From positions 49,767,309 to 49,831,308 of the forward strand of contig CM038467.1 of NCBI GenBank assembly GCA_021464415.1: a stretch of DNA of 64,000 bases. Direction: 5' to 3'. Origin of the DNA: Lonicera japonica. Lineage: Eukaryota > Streptophyta > Magnoliopsida > Dipsacales > Caprifoliaceae. Within the stretch, counting starts at the first letter, position 1. The number at the start of each line of letters is the position of its first letter. The notes under the pieces are model-generated. The model had not been told where the DNA came from, searched no databases, and was given only the letters and a program-made list of their open reading frames with translations. The position numbers and the translations under genes were made by a program. Shown here piece after piece: positions 1 through 11,431 of the stretch.

Positions 1-288
1 CCATTCGTACACCTGCGCTACATATAAGATTGAGTCAGCTAAAATACTTGTCAAACAGCCGTAGGGGATGTACCACCTTACGGCTTACTTTACACCACCT
101 TTTTTAAAAAAACCCGAGTTTTTTCTCGACGGTTTTTAGTGATTCCTTTGGCAAAAAATCGAGTCGCGTCATAGTCTTCCTCCATCTTCGCCATGTGGTT
201 TCGTCTACAGCCGTAATACAATGACAGTCTGGAAGGTTGGGTCGATCAAGATCATACTGGAAGATTAGTAAGACCAAGCACACCCGCA
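1..288 (+). other. 5' leader of element A
   Basis: Non-coding stretch before the first gag ATG at 289. No primer-binding site or LTR end is visible, so the window starts inside the leader. Nothing else is recognisable. Confidence 0.5.
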
Positions 289-1900
289 ATGGCCGATGGA
301 CGCGAGAATCAAGAGACAGATCAGAGTCTAGCCGAGGCGTCTACAGCTCAGCCAACTTTAGCCGAGATGCATCGTTTACTAATGACCGTCAGCATGAATT
401 TAGCAAGTCTCACGACCGAGCAACAAGGTACCCGAATCAGAGTAGAAGAGTTGTCAGCCGAACGAACTGCACCACCGGGGTTTGAATGACTACCACCGAA
501 TCGGGATCAAAATCAAGGGCAGTCTTCACAAGTGCTTCCCCCGGTCCAAAGAACCAACCCACCACAAACGGGCCCCGTCACAATCGGTCCCATTCAAACC
601 GATCCCAACAATCAGAATCAATGGGCCCCAGATTCAGGCCCCACTTATCAACAACAAGAGCCACCCATCGTCTGGCCACAACCCCAACCGGGCCTTGATC
701 CCCAATACCAGCCTTGGCCACAAGTTCCCGCAAGGCCTATTCCACCCCCGGCCCCAGTAGCCCCTCTTAATGAGTACCCAGACATCAACCGACTCCGGGC
801 AGTGTATGCAGAATTGGTTATAACTCGGGAACAGCCCGACGAGGTATCAAGAGAGAGTGAAGAAATGAAGAAACTAAAGGAGCAGATGAAGGTTCTGCAA
901 AGGGGGATTTCTCTAATAAAAGGAGCAGACGAGATTACAGACATGAACGCCTTCTCCCTCTACCCAGAAGCAAGATTACCCCAGGGATTCAAGCTCCCTT
1001 CCATCACCAAGTTCACAGGAACCACACCCCCTAAAACTCACCTACAATCCTACATCAGGTCCATGCAAGTGTCCAGTTGTGGAGAACCGGAACTAGCTCA
1101 AGCCTTTCACATGACTCTCACGGGGGCCGCCCTGAGATGGTTTTTTGATCTAGAGAGACACCACACCAAGACTTAGGGAGACATTGTCAAGGAGTTCATG
1201 AATAAATACGGGTCCAACGAAGATTTGGAAATTACTCGCAAACACCTGAAAATGGCCAAGCAAGGCGAGAAAGAAAGCTTCAGCAATTTCGTCACACGCT
1301 GGAGAGAGATGGCCTCCCAAATGTCCAAGCGGCTCGATGAAGAAGAGCAGTTGGAGATCATACAGAAGAATTTCACTCCAGCTGTATTGAGTTGCATGTG
1401 AAAGCATGTATTCCCACACTTCAGAGCCCTGTTAAGCATGGGGTCACAAGTAGAGGAAGAACTGGCCAAGAAGGCAGAGATCGATACCAAGAAAGCCTCG
1501 TACACGGGAGAAAGACGGCCACTTCAACCGTGAACCAACTAAGCTCCTACCCATATCAACAAAACCCATTTCAACAGCCACAACAAGCACCTCCGATGAG
1601 TTGGCCCGCATAAGGAGACTTCTGCACCCTTCCCACTACCCTGGTCAAAAGCCTGGAACTACTCCGAAAGGCTGGACTAATCACTCCACTCAACCCACGC
1701 CCCCCACCAAACCCTATTCCCAACACCTGGAGAATGAATGAGAATTCTGCATACCATCAGGCCGCGGGCCATGACACGGAACGCTATTTGGCCCTCCGCC
1801 ATCGTATACAAGACTTAAATCGAAGCTGGCACCATTCCCGCGCCCGGTGGGCCAAATGTTACTAACAACCCCCTTTCCAACCATGCTCCACCTGCGGAAA
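289..1900 (+). pseudogene. gag: gag of element A (decayed)
   Basis: The capsid/nucleocapsid precursor that packages element RNA. ATG at 289 opens a Gln/Pro-rich N-terminus; the Retrotrans_gag core lies at about 960-1400 and includes the typical stretch MAKQGEKESFSNFVTRWREM. In-frame stops are TGA 487-489, TAG 1174-1176 and TGA 1399-1401, and a frameshift follows near 1530. The nucleocapsid motif near 1745-1785 has the Tat-type form (YHQAAGHDTER), but the first and last Cys appear replaced by Ser and Tyr, so zinc binding is probably lost. The sibling element at 55350 keeps C-x2-H-x6-H-x4-C at this place. Stops are one transition away from CGA or TGG. The family assignment is firm; the exact gag/protease boundary is not. 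Confidence 0.82.
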
Positions 1901-1938
1901 TTAACGCCTTAACCATTGATGAAGAAGGCTTTGATCCC

Positions 1939-3264
1939 GTGGGACTCATTCGAGATGACCCAGCCTACAAGTCACCCGCTGTACCGCCAGAAAGGGCTCA
2001 AGTTGCACCAGGTCTCAATCCGATAATTGACCAATGGATGGCTAAGATTAATTTCCTACCTAGGCAGGGTTTAGGAAAGGCCAATCAGGAAATCTCACAA
2101 CCACTTATAATCAAAACCAATCCTGAAAAATCTGGGATAGGATGGACCCAGGATAAGAAGAAACAATCATGGAAGCCCCGAGGCCTTCCCAAGGAGACAA
2201 TCTGTATGACAGAGACCTCCCCCAAGACTTTTAGTTGGTCGGCAGAACCAGAACCATCAGAAACCTCAGAGGGATCAGACCCAGCATCCTTTTGGATACA
2301 GCAAATTACCCGTTCAGGAAGGGTATATTAGCCACCACCGATGGATGCCGAGAAAGCACCTCTTCTTAAGGAAATAGGAGAGGATCGAGTACTGGAACAG
2401 TTGAAGAAAACCCAGGCACACATCACCATTTGGGGTCTCCTGGTTGCCTCCAAACCTCACAGGACCGCCTTCATCAAACTCCTAGATGAGGCCGTCATAT
2501 CACCAGATTCCACGCTAGAACAACTGCCAAACATGATTGGGTCACTTACAGTCCAAAGAAGTCTGTCATTTTTAGATGAAGACTTATCTCCACTAGGAAA
2601 GAAACACAGTCTGGCCCTCCATATTACTGTTCGGACCCGAGGAAAAATTCTGCCACAAGTCCTCATTGACAATGGGTCAACCATAAATGTATGCCCTTTG
2701 AAGACCGCCAGATGTCTGGGTATCTTAGATTCAGAGCTTTCTCCATCAGCTGTAACCGTCAGGACCTATGACAACACTAGGAGGGCCGTTCTGGGCTCTC
2801 TAAAGCTCAATCTCATGGTCGGTCCCAAAAACTTCCCAGCCGACTTTCAAATCATAGACATCCCCTCCAGTTTCAACCTCTTGTTGGGAAGAGAATGGCT
2901 ACACGACATAGGAGCACTCCCCTCCTCTTTGCACCAGAAGGTCAAAATACCATTCGAAGGGAAGATAATCACCATCCAAGGAGATCCTGAAAGGACCTTG
3001 ACGGATTTAGAATTACATGTCTTGGGCATCGGGAGTCAAAGCATAGAGCTGGGAGGCTTTTCTTACGAGCTTCAAGTGCAAGCCCTCACCACCCAGAGAA
3101 TCGAGTATCTTCCCCTTGATAATATCCCCGGTCTCAGCACCAAGATCACAAATATGCTGAGAATGATGAAATACTTACCTGGAGCCAGTCTGGGAATGGG
3201 GTAGCCAGGATTACTTCAGGCCTTAGAATCAGTGACGAGGCATGAAAAAGAAGGGTTGGGGTAC
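1939..3264 (+). pseudogene. G-patch / aspartic protease / G-patch segment of element A
   Basis: Polyprotein segment that matures Gag and Pol. A G-patch-like module at 2035-2145 shows QGLGK and a closing GIGW. The retropepsin follows, with catalytic LIDNGST at 2661-2681 and a hydrophobic FNLLLGREWL stretch at 2872-2901. A second G-patch-like stretch spans 3163-3264, ending EGLGYQ. TAG at 2329-2331 separates the first G-patch from the protease in the same frame, and TAG at 3202-3204 lies inside the second. G-patch modules usually bind RNA or DEAH helicases; some retroviruses carry one after the protease. Element F repeats the same order, which supports a designed arrangement and not chance similarity. 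Confidence 0.75.
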
Positions 3265-4002
3265 CAACACACCGAAGAAGACAACCAAGAGAAAAGGGAT
3301 CAAGGATATCAGTATCCGAGTTTTAGCTCCCTTAATGGATTTTTTGTCAAAGAAGGGGAGGACTTCCCTTTTTGCGGCTTTCAGGAGCCATGGAGAAACA
3401 ACGACAGAGATAACCTTCCAGGATGGGAAATCTTCTATGAAGAGGACCTTTATCTCAAGGAAAATGTTATACACAACTTCTCTACCAAGTTAACGATCGG
3501 GCCAAGAGAAGAAAATGAAAATGAGAAAGATAAAGAGGAAGAAATGATCGGAGATCTTTTCGACGTCATGGCTCTAGGGGATGATGAGCCAAGAGACGAC
3601 CCTGTACACTTAATACACGCTGATCCATATTACCAGAAAAAGGGGGGAAAGAGTGAAATTGTAAAGGTAAGAGATAAGAGCGAGGGTAGGGCTAAAGAGG
3701 AGTCTCTTCTGGATTTACTTTTTAAACTTGTACCTGTAAGTACTGTTATTAATGAAGAAGATTCTATTTTGCGGTATCCTGTTAGTTCTGATTCTGTAAT
3801 TGCTTATATGGAAATAGAAAGATTAAATGAACACCCTGAATGGGAAGAACAACGCATACAAAGCGAAGAGGGAGATACTCTTGTGATTAACTTCGGGGCG
3901 AAAAAAGAAAGGAAAGAGGTCCGTATTGGGGCAAGTCTAAGTGAGACAGAAAGAGAGGAATTCACACAAACTCTGAATGAGTACGTGGATATCTTTACCT
4001 AG
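3265..4002 (+). pseudogene. protease-RT linker of element A
   Basis: Open reading from 3232 to 4002 encoding an acidic, Glu/Lys-rich linker between the second G-patch and RT. Part of it (NGFFVKEGEDFPFCGFQEPW) recurs in element F at about 57040-57100, so it is a conserved part of this polyprotein and not random. It ends with the conserved EYVDIFT motif that normally precedes RT. The ORF stops at 4000-4002 because the RT N-terminus has been deleted at that point. Confidence 0.6.
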
Positions 4003-4490
4003 ATCTCAATAAAGCTTGCCCAAAAGACGATTTCCCATTACCCAACATCGATTTGATAGTAGACAATACCGCCAACCATGCCTTGAAGTCGTTCGTAGAC
4101 GGTTTTGATGGGTATAATCAGATCAAGATGCACCCGGATCACCAAGAAAAAACAGCATTTATCACGCCATGGGAAACATATTGCTACACCGTTATGCCAT
4201 TCGGGCTGAAGAATGCCGGGGCAACATATCAGAGGGCAACTACAGCTATTTTCCACGACATGATCCACAAAGAAGTAGAAGTATATGTGGACGATATGAT
4301 AATCAAGTCAAAAGAGAGGGAAGGCCATGTACCAGCCTTACGGGCCTTTTTTGACCGACTCCGCCAGTACCAGATGAGACTCAATCCGCAGAAGTGTGTG
4401 TTCGGGGTAACCAAGGAAAAACTCCTGGGCTATGTCGTCAGTAAAAAAGGAATTGAGGTAGACCCTGCCAAAGTTCGAGCTATCTAAGAA
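4003..4490 (+). pseudogene. reverse transcriptase of element A, N-terminally deleted
   Basis: RT copies element RNA into DNA. The frame resumes at DLNKACPKDDF (4003 on), shifted by one base relative to the preceding EYVDIFT. The roughly 80-90 residues that normally lie between these motifs are missing; they are present in element F at 61480-61730. The active-site box YVDD is intact at 4284-4295. An in-frame TAA at 4488-4490 (possible CAA origin) ends this segment and the frame continues directly after it. The loss of fingers-region sequence would inactivate the enzyme. Confidence 0.9.
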
Positions 4491-5110
4491 ATGCCCGAGC
4501 CTCGTACCGAGAAAGAAGTCTGGGGATTTTTAGATAATTTACAGTACATCAGCAGGTTCATCTCTCAGCTTACTCAGACTTGCGAACCTATCTTCAAACT
4601 CCTAAGGAAATCTTCACCAGGAGAATGGGACGATCAGTGCCAAGAGGCTTTTAATATAATCAAAGACTACCTCTCCAAACCCCCAGTATTAGCCCCACCA
4701 CAGACCGGACTGCCACTAATTCTGTACCTAACCGTCATCGATTCGACTGTAGGGGCCATGCTAGCCCAACATCTGACCAATACACGAAAAGAACAGGCCA
4801 TCTATTACATTAGCAAGAGACTGTCCCCATTTGAGATAAACTACACGCCTTTGGAGAAATCATGCATCGCTCTCATCTGGGTAACACAGAAACTACGGCA
4901 TTACATGCTAGTTTTCCTGATCATCCTAGCATCACGAATTGATCCGCTGAAATACCTATTCGAGAAACCAACTCTCTCGAACCGTATGGCAAAATGGTTA
5001 TTCTTGCTCTCCGAATTCGACATCACCTACATGACCCAGAAGGCAGTCAAAGGCAAGATCATAGCTGACTACCTAGCCCACAATCCAATATTGGGGGACA
5101 TGTTAGAAGA
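4491..5110 (+). pseudogene. RT connection and RNase H domain of element A
   Basis: Continues the RT frame after the TAA. It contains the thumb/connection stretch YISRFISQLTQTCEPIFKLL and the RT-linked RNase H, in which the family motif ILYLTVIDSTVGAMLAQ and the PLEKSCIALIW stretch are clear. RNase H degrades the RNA template during cDNA synthesis. No stop interrupts 4491-5396. Confidence 0.88.
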
Positions 5111-5148
5111 AGCCGAATTCCCAGATGAAACTATTATGAATGTTGAGA

Positions 5149-5537
5149 TCAATGAAGACTGGAAATTGTACTTTGACGGGGCCACCAACCGAAATGGGAA
5201 CGGGATAAGGATCCTGTTAGTCTCCCCGGACCAAACTCACTTCCCGGTATCATATCGTCTAGACTTCTTCTGCACCAACAACATGATCGAGTATGAAACC
5301 TGTATAATTGGATTAGAGATTGCACTCCAAAGAGGTATAAAGAGAATACAATTATACGAAGATTCGGCACTAGTAGTCCATCAAGTCCTAAAAGAATGAA
5401 AGATCAGAGATGAAAAATTAGTCCCTTACCTCGCTCGACTAGAGGATGTTGCAGGAAGATTTGAGCATTCAGAGTTTTACTATGTCCCTAGGTCACAAAA
5501 CAGTTTTGCTGACGCACTAGCAACCCTGCATCTATGA
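5149..5537 (+). pseudogene. second (archaeal-like) RNase H of element A
   Basis: An extra RNase H after the normal one, diagnostic for Tat elements. The expected acidic residues are visible in LYFDGATNRNG, MIEYETCI and the later EDSALVV motif. TGA at 5397-5399 interrupts the domain (the family usually has Trp here). A single-base loss near 5530 shifts the frame between DALATL and the integrase-side sequence. The element F copy near 63570 is more damaged. Confidence 0.85.
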
Positions 5538-6913
5538 TCGATATCCCAGAGGGGATGGAAGAAATAACTCTTACAATACAAAGAAGATCAGGACCAGCAC
5601 ACTGCATGGCCCTTGAGGTAGAGAATGAAAAAAATGGGGACTCAACCACTTGGTTATATGACATCTGGAACCTGTTGAAAAATCATCAGTATCCCGAGCA
5701 AACAGACAAGAGAACGCGGGTCACACTCAGGAGATTAGCATTAAGGTTCATACTTTGTGCCGGAAGGCTGTATAAGAGGAACTACGACGGGACCCATCTC
5801 CAATGTCTCACTGAAGAAGAATATGTCAAAGTGATGGATCAGATACATGGGGGCGATTATGGACCTCATATGAGCGGCCATACACTTGCCCGCAAAATCA
5901 TCAGACAAGGTTATTACTGGTCCACCTTACAGAACGACTGCGTTAACCACGTACGCCATTGTCACAAGTGTCAAATCTACGCTAAATCTCAAAAGTTTCC
6001 TCAGAAAGAATTGTACAACATGACTGCTCCCTGGCCTTTCGCAACCTGGGGAATCGAAATCATTGGGAAGATTTCGCCTAAAGCCAGCAACGGCCATGAA
6101 TTCGTACTAGTGGCCATCGATTACTTCACCAAATGGGTAGAGGCCGAGTCTTTCCAAACCCTTGACGCCAGAAAAGTTGCCCGATTCATCAGACGAAATA
6201 TCATCTGCCGGTATGGGGTCCCACACGAGATCATCTCGGACAACGGCACCCACTTTGAAGGAGAGGCTAATACAGTCACGGAGGAATACGGTATTACCCG
6301 ACATAGATCTTCGCCATATAGACTACAAACCAATGGGACAATTGAGGCCGCTAACAAGAATCTGAAGAATATCCTAAGCAAGATGACCGACACCTGTCGA
6401 GACTGGCCCAAAAAATTGCCATATGCATTGTGGGGATACCGCACTGCCGAGAGGGTCTCTACCTGGACAACCCCATTTTTCCTTACATACGGGATGAAAG
6501 CAGTCCTCCCTGTCAAATTAGAGGTCCCCTCCCTCAGAGTGACGCTAGAGAATTAAGTTAATGAGCTGGAGTGGGTCCAGGCACGTTATAACGAGCTGGC
6601 CTTGCTAGATGAGAAGAGATTGAGAGCCGCATACCACCACCAAGGGTATCAGAAGAGAATCGCCTGAGCATTTAACCAGAAAGTAAAAACTCGGGGTATC
6701 AATGAGAACGACATCGTGTTGAAAGAAATTCGAGAACCAGCCAGAGACCCAAGGGGAAAGTTCGGGCAGAAGTGGACAGGACCATATATCGTCAAAGAGA
6801 TTGATACAGGGGGTGCTGCCGTACTTGCCGACTTAGACGGACAATTATTGCATTCACCAGACAACATGGATCGACTGGAGAATACTACCAATAGATGTAA
6901 CATGTATAGATAA
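5534..6913 (+). pseudogene. integrase of element A
   Basis: Inserts element cDNA into the genome. The HHCC zinc-binding part lies at about 5850-5975 (H...H...CHKC). The catalytic core follows with SDNGTHF and, 35-odd residues on, the Glu in GTIEAANKNL. The first catalytic Asp, usually in WGxDxIG, reads Glu here (codon 6056-6058), which is expected to impair catalysis. The C-terminal domain continues in frame to 6913 past TAA 6554-6556 and TGA 6666-6668 and contains the conserved GKFGQKWTGPYIV stretch. No chromodomain is visible, as expected for Tat. Confidence 0.9.
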
Positions 6914-7112
6914 GAACTACGTAAACCTGAGCCCCAACTCAAAATTATGTTTTATGAAAAATCAAAAGGGGAACGTAGGCAACCTGAGAAGTGACTTCAG
7001 GCACGGTTTAAACATTGTAAAAAAATTTATTTTCCATAAACAGTCCTTCGTATATTATTAAGGTGGTTCAGAACACCAGAAGTTACAAAGGAGATACAGC
7101 ATACAGAAAAAC
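6914..7112. other. spacer between pol and antisense gene 1
   Basis: Two hundred bases between the convergent ends of pol and the antisense DUF7745-like gene. A block around 6970-7000 (aacgtaggcaacctgagaag) is matched in reverse complement at 50650-50675 in element E. That match places the pol deletion of element E. Confidence 0.6.
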
Positions 7113-8369
7113 CTAATCCCTAGGGGTTGGCCAAGCAGGGTCCTCCTTGGCCAAATCAATTCGAGCCTCATCCAGGATCTGGTACGCAAATACGATGCTC
7201 TCCTCGGTGGGCTTAGAATCCATAAACCGAAACCACTCCATTTGGAAAGGATCATCAATCAGCTCCCCTTCCAGAGACCCCCAACAAGAACGGATGATGT
7301 CAGCCTGGAGGGGCCGGGTAATACCAAAATGGGCATAATTGAACTGACGAGTTTGTCGAGCACGCCACATTCTCTCCACTGATAAAGAAACATGCGGGGT
7401 CACAAACTTAGACTCTGAAGAGAAGTTATTCAGGCCGAGGGGAATGTCCTAAGGAACATTGAATTGCCGAAGAAGACGTCCTGCGATATAAAAGGAGGTG
7501 AACCAGAGCCCATGGAGCTGAACGTAATTCTGCCCCCCGGTACTAAGCACCATCGCCCTCAGTTTCCACCAAGGAATGTTCCACCGAATGGCCCAAAAAT
7601 TCTCCGAAAACTACAATGTCCAATCAGAGGAAGACATGGTCAAAGCACCAAAGAGGGGACGGCGGAAAAAGTGTGTCGGGTTGTCTAGCCGAACCCCATT
7701 GGAACCCATCGATCGAAAACGCTCTAACAGCCACATGTATAGCAAATGCGGGCTTCCCCTGAAGAAGGGTGAAGCTCCCCTTTGAAGATCATCTAGGCCA
7801 TTTAGAGTTTCTGCAAGAACAATAGGCACTATAGACTCCCCATTCCTAGCATGATAAATCAAACTTAGAATAGTCGGATCAACACGAAAATAGCCCGTCA
7901 CCAGTAGCATATCAAAAATAAGACAGATCAAGGTCGCCGCAGTACGCCCCACGCTATAAGAGGCTTTCTCTTCATAATGATGAAAGAACCTCACCATTTT
8001 GTGAAAGTCAAGAAGCCCGTCGATAATAAAACCATCACAGGCCGCTTGGGGAATGGCTAACAGAGCGATCAGCATATCTGGAGGACCAATCTCTTCTATG
8101 GGAACAGCCATCGGGAGACGAACATCAGAACACAACAGCCAGGAAAACTCCTTGTAAGTCGGGCAAAGCTCATCTAGCCCGAAATGGAAAAGATGATCCG
8201 CAGGGCTCCAGAAATACAAAGCACCTAACAAAAAGGAAAAATCTATAGGACGATGGCACCAGCCCGCTAAAGGACTGAATGCACCAAAATTCAAGCCGTT
8301 TTTAGAAGATATCAAAGCATCTCGGGCTTTAACATAAGAAAAATCAGAATTTGTGCGATAAGAAGACAT
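7113..8369 (-). pseudogene. antisense gene 1: DUF7745-like protein
   Basis: A single 419-codon frame on the strand opposite pol, broken only by two TAG codons (7611-7613 and 7449-7451). It resembles the plant DUF7745 family found in retrotransposons: ELCPTYKEFSWLL at residues 67-79, VLAETLNGLDDLQRG near 180-195, LLYMWLLERF soon after, then a WNIPWW block and LHGLWFTSFYIAGRLLRQFN. The function of the family is unknown. The start ATG at 8369 sits about 40 bp downstream of a TATA box and a palindromic operator pair, so the gene has its own promoter. Both stops could come from CAG codons. The family call rests on remembered motif similarity and not on a search. Confidence 0.72.
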
Positions 8370-8408
8370 TTTGGGAAAGGTGTGAGGATGAAGGAAGGAG
8401 GATAGGTG

Positions 8409-8490
8409 TATTTATAGCAAAAAAGAGGGCCCTATACCTGTTTGTCGCACGACAAACCTATATCCAGGAGGGATTGTCGCCCGACAATCC
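8409..8490 (-). promoter_or_regulatory. promoter of antisense gene 1 with two palindromic operators
   Basis: TATAAATA on the minus strand at 8409-8416 lies 40 bp before the ATG. Upstream are two palindromes with 2-bp centres: GTTTGTCGCACGACAAAC (8440-8457) and GGATTGTCGCCCGACAATCC (8471-8490). Their centres are 32 bp apart, about three helical turns. The same core occurs at the PMD gene and LTR promoters. Confidence 0.7.
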
Positions 8491-8812
8491 TATTTGGTGT
8501 GCCTCTTTTTTGGTCTTTCTTACACGTTAGAGTCTTTTTGCCAAAAGAATCACTTTTGAATACATTTGTGCTCACTATGTTCTTTTGCAGGAACCCTAAG
8601 TACCACCGCGTTACAAGGTATGGCTCATAAATTACTAATTCATATAAATTATATTTTTTATCACAAATAAGGAATAAATATATGTTACCAACACAAATAA
8701 AGATTTTTCATAAACCCAATAAAAGAACAGTTTTCAAAACAAAATCTTTGTCTAAATATCTAAAAATAAAATTACATATATGTCTGAACTAACTAAATGC
8801 AGAAAAAAAAAG
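8491..8812. other. spacer between the two antisense genes
   Basis: AT-rich, non-coding. It should hold the 3' end of the PMD transcript and the upstream side of the gene 1 promoter. No convincing polyadenylation signal was recognised. Confidence 0.4.
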
Positions 8813-9181
8813 TTAGTCTATCCGAGCGCACTTCGATACGCTCCCACTATCACCCGAACCCTCCTCCGGAGTAGGATCGACCGCTGGGACATCTGAATGA
8901 GAAGGAATTGCTGCCTGAGAGGGCCCCGTTGACTGAACCAGAGTTGTAAGGCGGATCACTGAAGACCGTGAACGCTTGGAGGTCCGACTACTGCTCCTCC
9001 GAGACTCTGTTCGAGCGCAGGAGGAGGACAGTGGGTCATCCACCCGTAGAGACATGTCGATCTCCCTCTGGTAATCGTGCATGTACGCCGTGGGATCCCG
9101 ACCAACGAACTGGAGGAGGTTCCAGTTGTAGAGGTACTGGGCATGAAGAGCTCCCAGGTTTGTCGCACGAACACTCACCCG
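8813..9181 (-). other. PMD gene exon 5 (terminal)
   Basis: Follows a pyrimidine-rich TGCAG acceptor (9182-9186). It encodes 122 residues with a basic Ser/Arg cluster (RSSSRTSKRSRSS) and ends at a stop at 8813-8815. No internal stop. Confidence 0.72.
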
Positions 9182-9270
9182 CTGCAAAATGACATAAGAG
9201 AGGGAATTAGCACATTTTTAAGATAAATAGATATAAAAGAACAGCAGAAGGAAGAAAAGAAGGGACATAC

Positions 9271-10377
9271 CTCATCACCCACGCGGCCACCCAGATAATC
9301 AAAAGTATCCTCGGGTAAAGGATACTCGGGCACGGTATAGCAACGAAGACCAGCACCAACGTAAGTAATATCCCGAGGGAGGGACGAGATGTCAACCAGA
9401 GGAATGGGTGGACCCACCGGTACCGCCGCAGAAGTAGACCCACCCTCCTCACGGATCGGGAACAGAGGAGGCCAGGAAGAAGAACCGCTAAGACCAGAAG
9501 AGCTGGCCGGAGGGCCCATAGTAGCCAATGGAAGAGGGGTCAGTGTGGCATAGGTACGGACACCTCGAGGATCAGCAATGGCAGTCGCTCTCAGAGGCGG
9601 GACCCTGCTAGAAGGAGTGGCTGCAGCAGCAGGAGGGGTCCGCCCAAACTGCTCATAATCGGCCCCAAAGTCCTCAGGCTCCTAAGACCGCTCAGAAAAA
9701 GATGCTTCCCCCCTCTCAGCAGCCTCAGCAGCATAAAAAACTACCCCCAGGGATACCAACGGACCGGTAGGAAACTCGAAACCCTCGGCATGCTGCTCCT
9801 CTCTAGGCGTCGTCTGAGGAGGCTGCTCTGGAACCGCCGCTGCCTCCCCTCCCTTAGGTCTATTGTCTCAACCCTCGGCAGCAGCAGGGACGTCCCTCTC
9901 TCCCTCGGGGTCATCGTCATCAGAATCTAAAATATTGTCCCTCTGATCAGGGACAGGCGGCAGCTGACCGGGGACCGTCCTGGACAAATGGGTCTGTCCT
10001 CGTATATAGTTGGGATCGCCTCCCAACGCCCTGTACCTCTCATAAAAAACCCGTCCTCGAGTCCCCTTCCGCTCCCTCATCAAGTAACGGGCAGCGAAAG
10101 CAGCGTAGTCTCCCTCCTCGGTGAACGCCTGAAAACCAAGCCCGTCAACCAGGGCCTGCACCGTCATCGGGTAGATCTTACCCGTTCGCCTCATCAGAAC
10201 TGGCAGAAACAAAGGAACTCGGGGCCACTGGGCCGGTGTATGTTGGCGAATAACCCTCTTGCCCAAATAGAAGTGAAGGTCGTACTCATCCCTGATAAGC
10301 CGCTTGGTCCTCGAGGCGGTCAGAGCGCGGCAGTATCCAAAATGGAGACCCAGATCACCCCAAGGGGCCCACTCAAT
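9271..10377 (-). other. PMD gene exon 4
   Basis: Starts with IEWAPWGD after a TTTTTAG acceptor. It holds the end of the PMD, then an acidic run (DSDDDDPEGERD) and an Ala/Pro-rich tail. TGA 9868-9870 and TAG 9682-9684 are in frame. Ends at a GTATGT donor (9269-9270). Confidence 0.75.
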
Positions 10378-10463
10378 CTAAAAAGAGAATAAAATTTTAT
10401 TTCAGTTATTTATATTCTTTTTACTATTTATTTATTGAAAAGAAAGAATACTAAGATATTTAC

Positions 10464-10637
10464 CTGCTCCTCCAGTAGGTCATGGACGGCAGCAGCTCCG
10501 GTCTCCCGAGTCCGGTATACATAGGGAGCCTTGTAGTTCCCCGCAATGAATCGACGGAGAAGGGGAAACTGATCCTCGTTCTCAATGAGGAGATCCACCT
10601 GGGCACGACCCAGACGAGTGTAAGCCACAAACCAATT
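10464..10637 (-). other. PMD gene exon 3
   Basis: Fifty-eight open codons between a TTTTTCAG acceptor (ending 10638) and a GTAAAT donor (10462-10463). Continues the PMD. Confidence 0.72.
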
Positions 10638-10729
10638 CTGAAAAAGAAAGAAGGCAAAAGAATGTCAGCAACAATCAGCAGATAATATGTAAAGGATTGA
10701 AGCAAAGATAAGGGGACAAAAGTATATAC

Positions 10730-11395
10730 CTCCCACAGCAATGAGAAGCCTTTAAGGTTCAGGGCTAAGTGGTGAGAAACCTGGTCCATGGCATCATATA
10801 AGACAGCCAGAATAAAGCCCCCCCAGTCGTAGTCAAACATGATGCTAAAGTCCCGAAGATAGGGCAGCCACCAGAGATGGGCCGTATCCCCCCCACGAGC
10901 CTCGAACAAATCATGGAGCATCAGTAAGAGAAAGACGCAAGCATACTGACGTGCCTCCTGACGGGTCATCGGCGCTCCGGAAGCAACTAGCCGGGCCCTC
11001 TCTATAGCCAGGCGCGTAACTAAAACCGCCCAAGGGATCGTATCGCTCGAACTCCGTCGCTCAGGAAACCACCCAAGTGCACCCACGATGCCCTCTGCCG
11101 TCAGACGCAAAGGGACATCAATCTGGATAGGGACCCCCTGAAGGAATCCTGGTCAGAGCAAATAGGTCCAGGGGGTCATCGTCATCTTACCCCAGCTCCA
11201 ATGGAAGGTATGAGTAGTATCCCACCAATGGGAGGCCAGCGCTGACACCAAAACCACCGCCCTAGATACCCGCTCCGGGAGGGCGTCAAACAGAAAACCA
11301 AAAGGAGTCGCAAGGAGCAACTCCTATACAGGGGCCGGTGCCTGTCGCCACTCTAAAAAAATAGTGTTGGGGGAACCCCAACCTCGGCCAACCCA
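10730..11395 (-). other. PMD gene exon 2
   Basis: Starts after a TGCAG acceptor (AG at 11396-11397) and ends at a GTATAT donor (10728-10729); 222 codons carrying the first half of the PMD. TAG 11324-11326 and TGA 11153-11155. Around the TGA the neighbouring frame fits the family better for a few codons, which suggests two small compensating indels. Confidence 0.75.
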
Positions 11396-11431
11396 CTGCA
11401 GGCAACAAAATGGAGATGAAGATGTAAATAC

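Noticed and set aside
9158..9172. tttgtcgcacgaac resembling the operator
   Set aside because: Only the left half matches, it lies inside PMD exon 5, and no TATA box is near.
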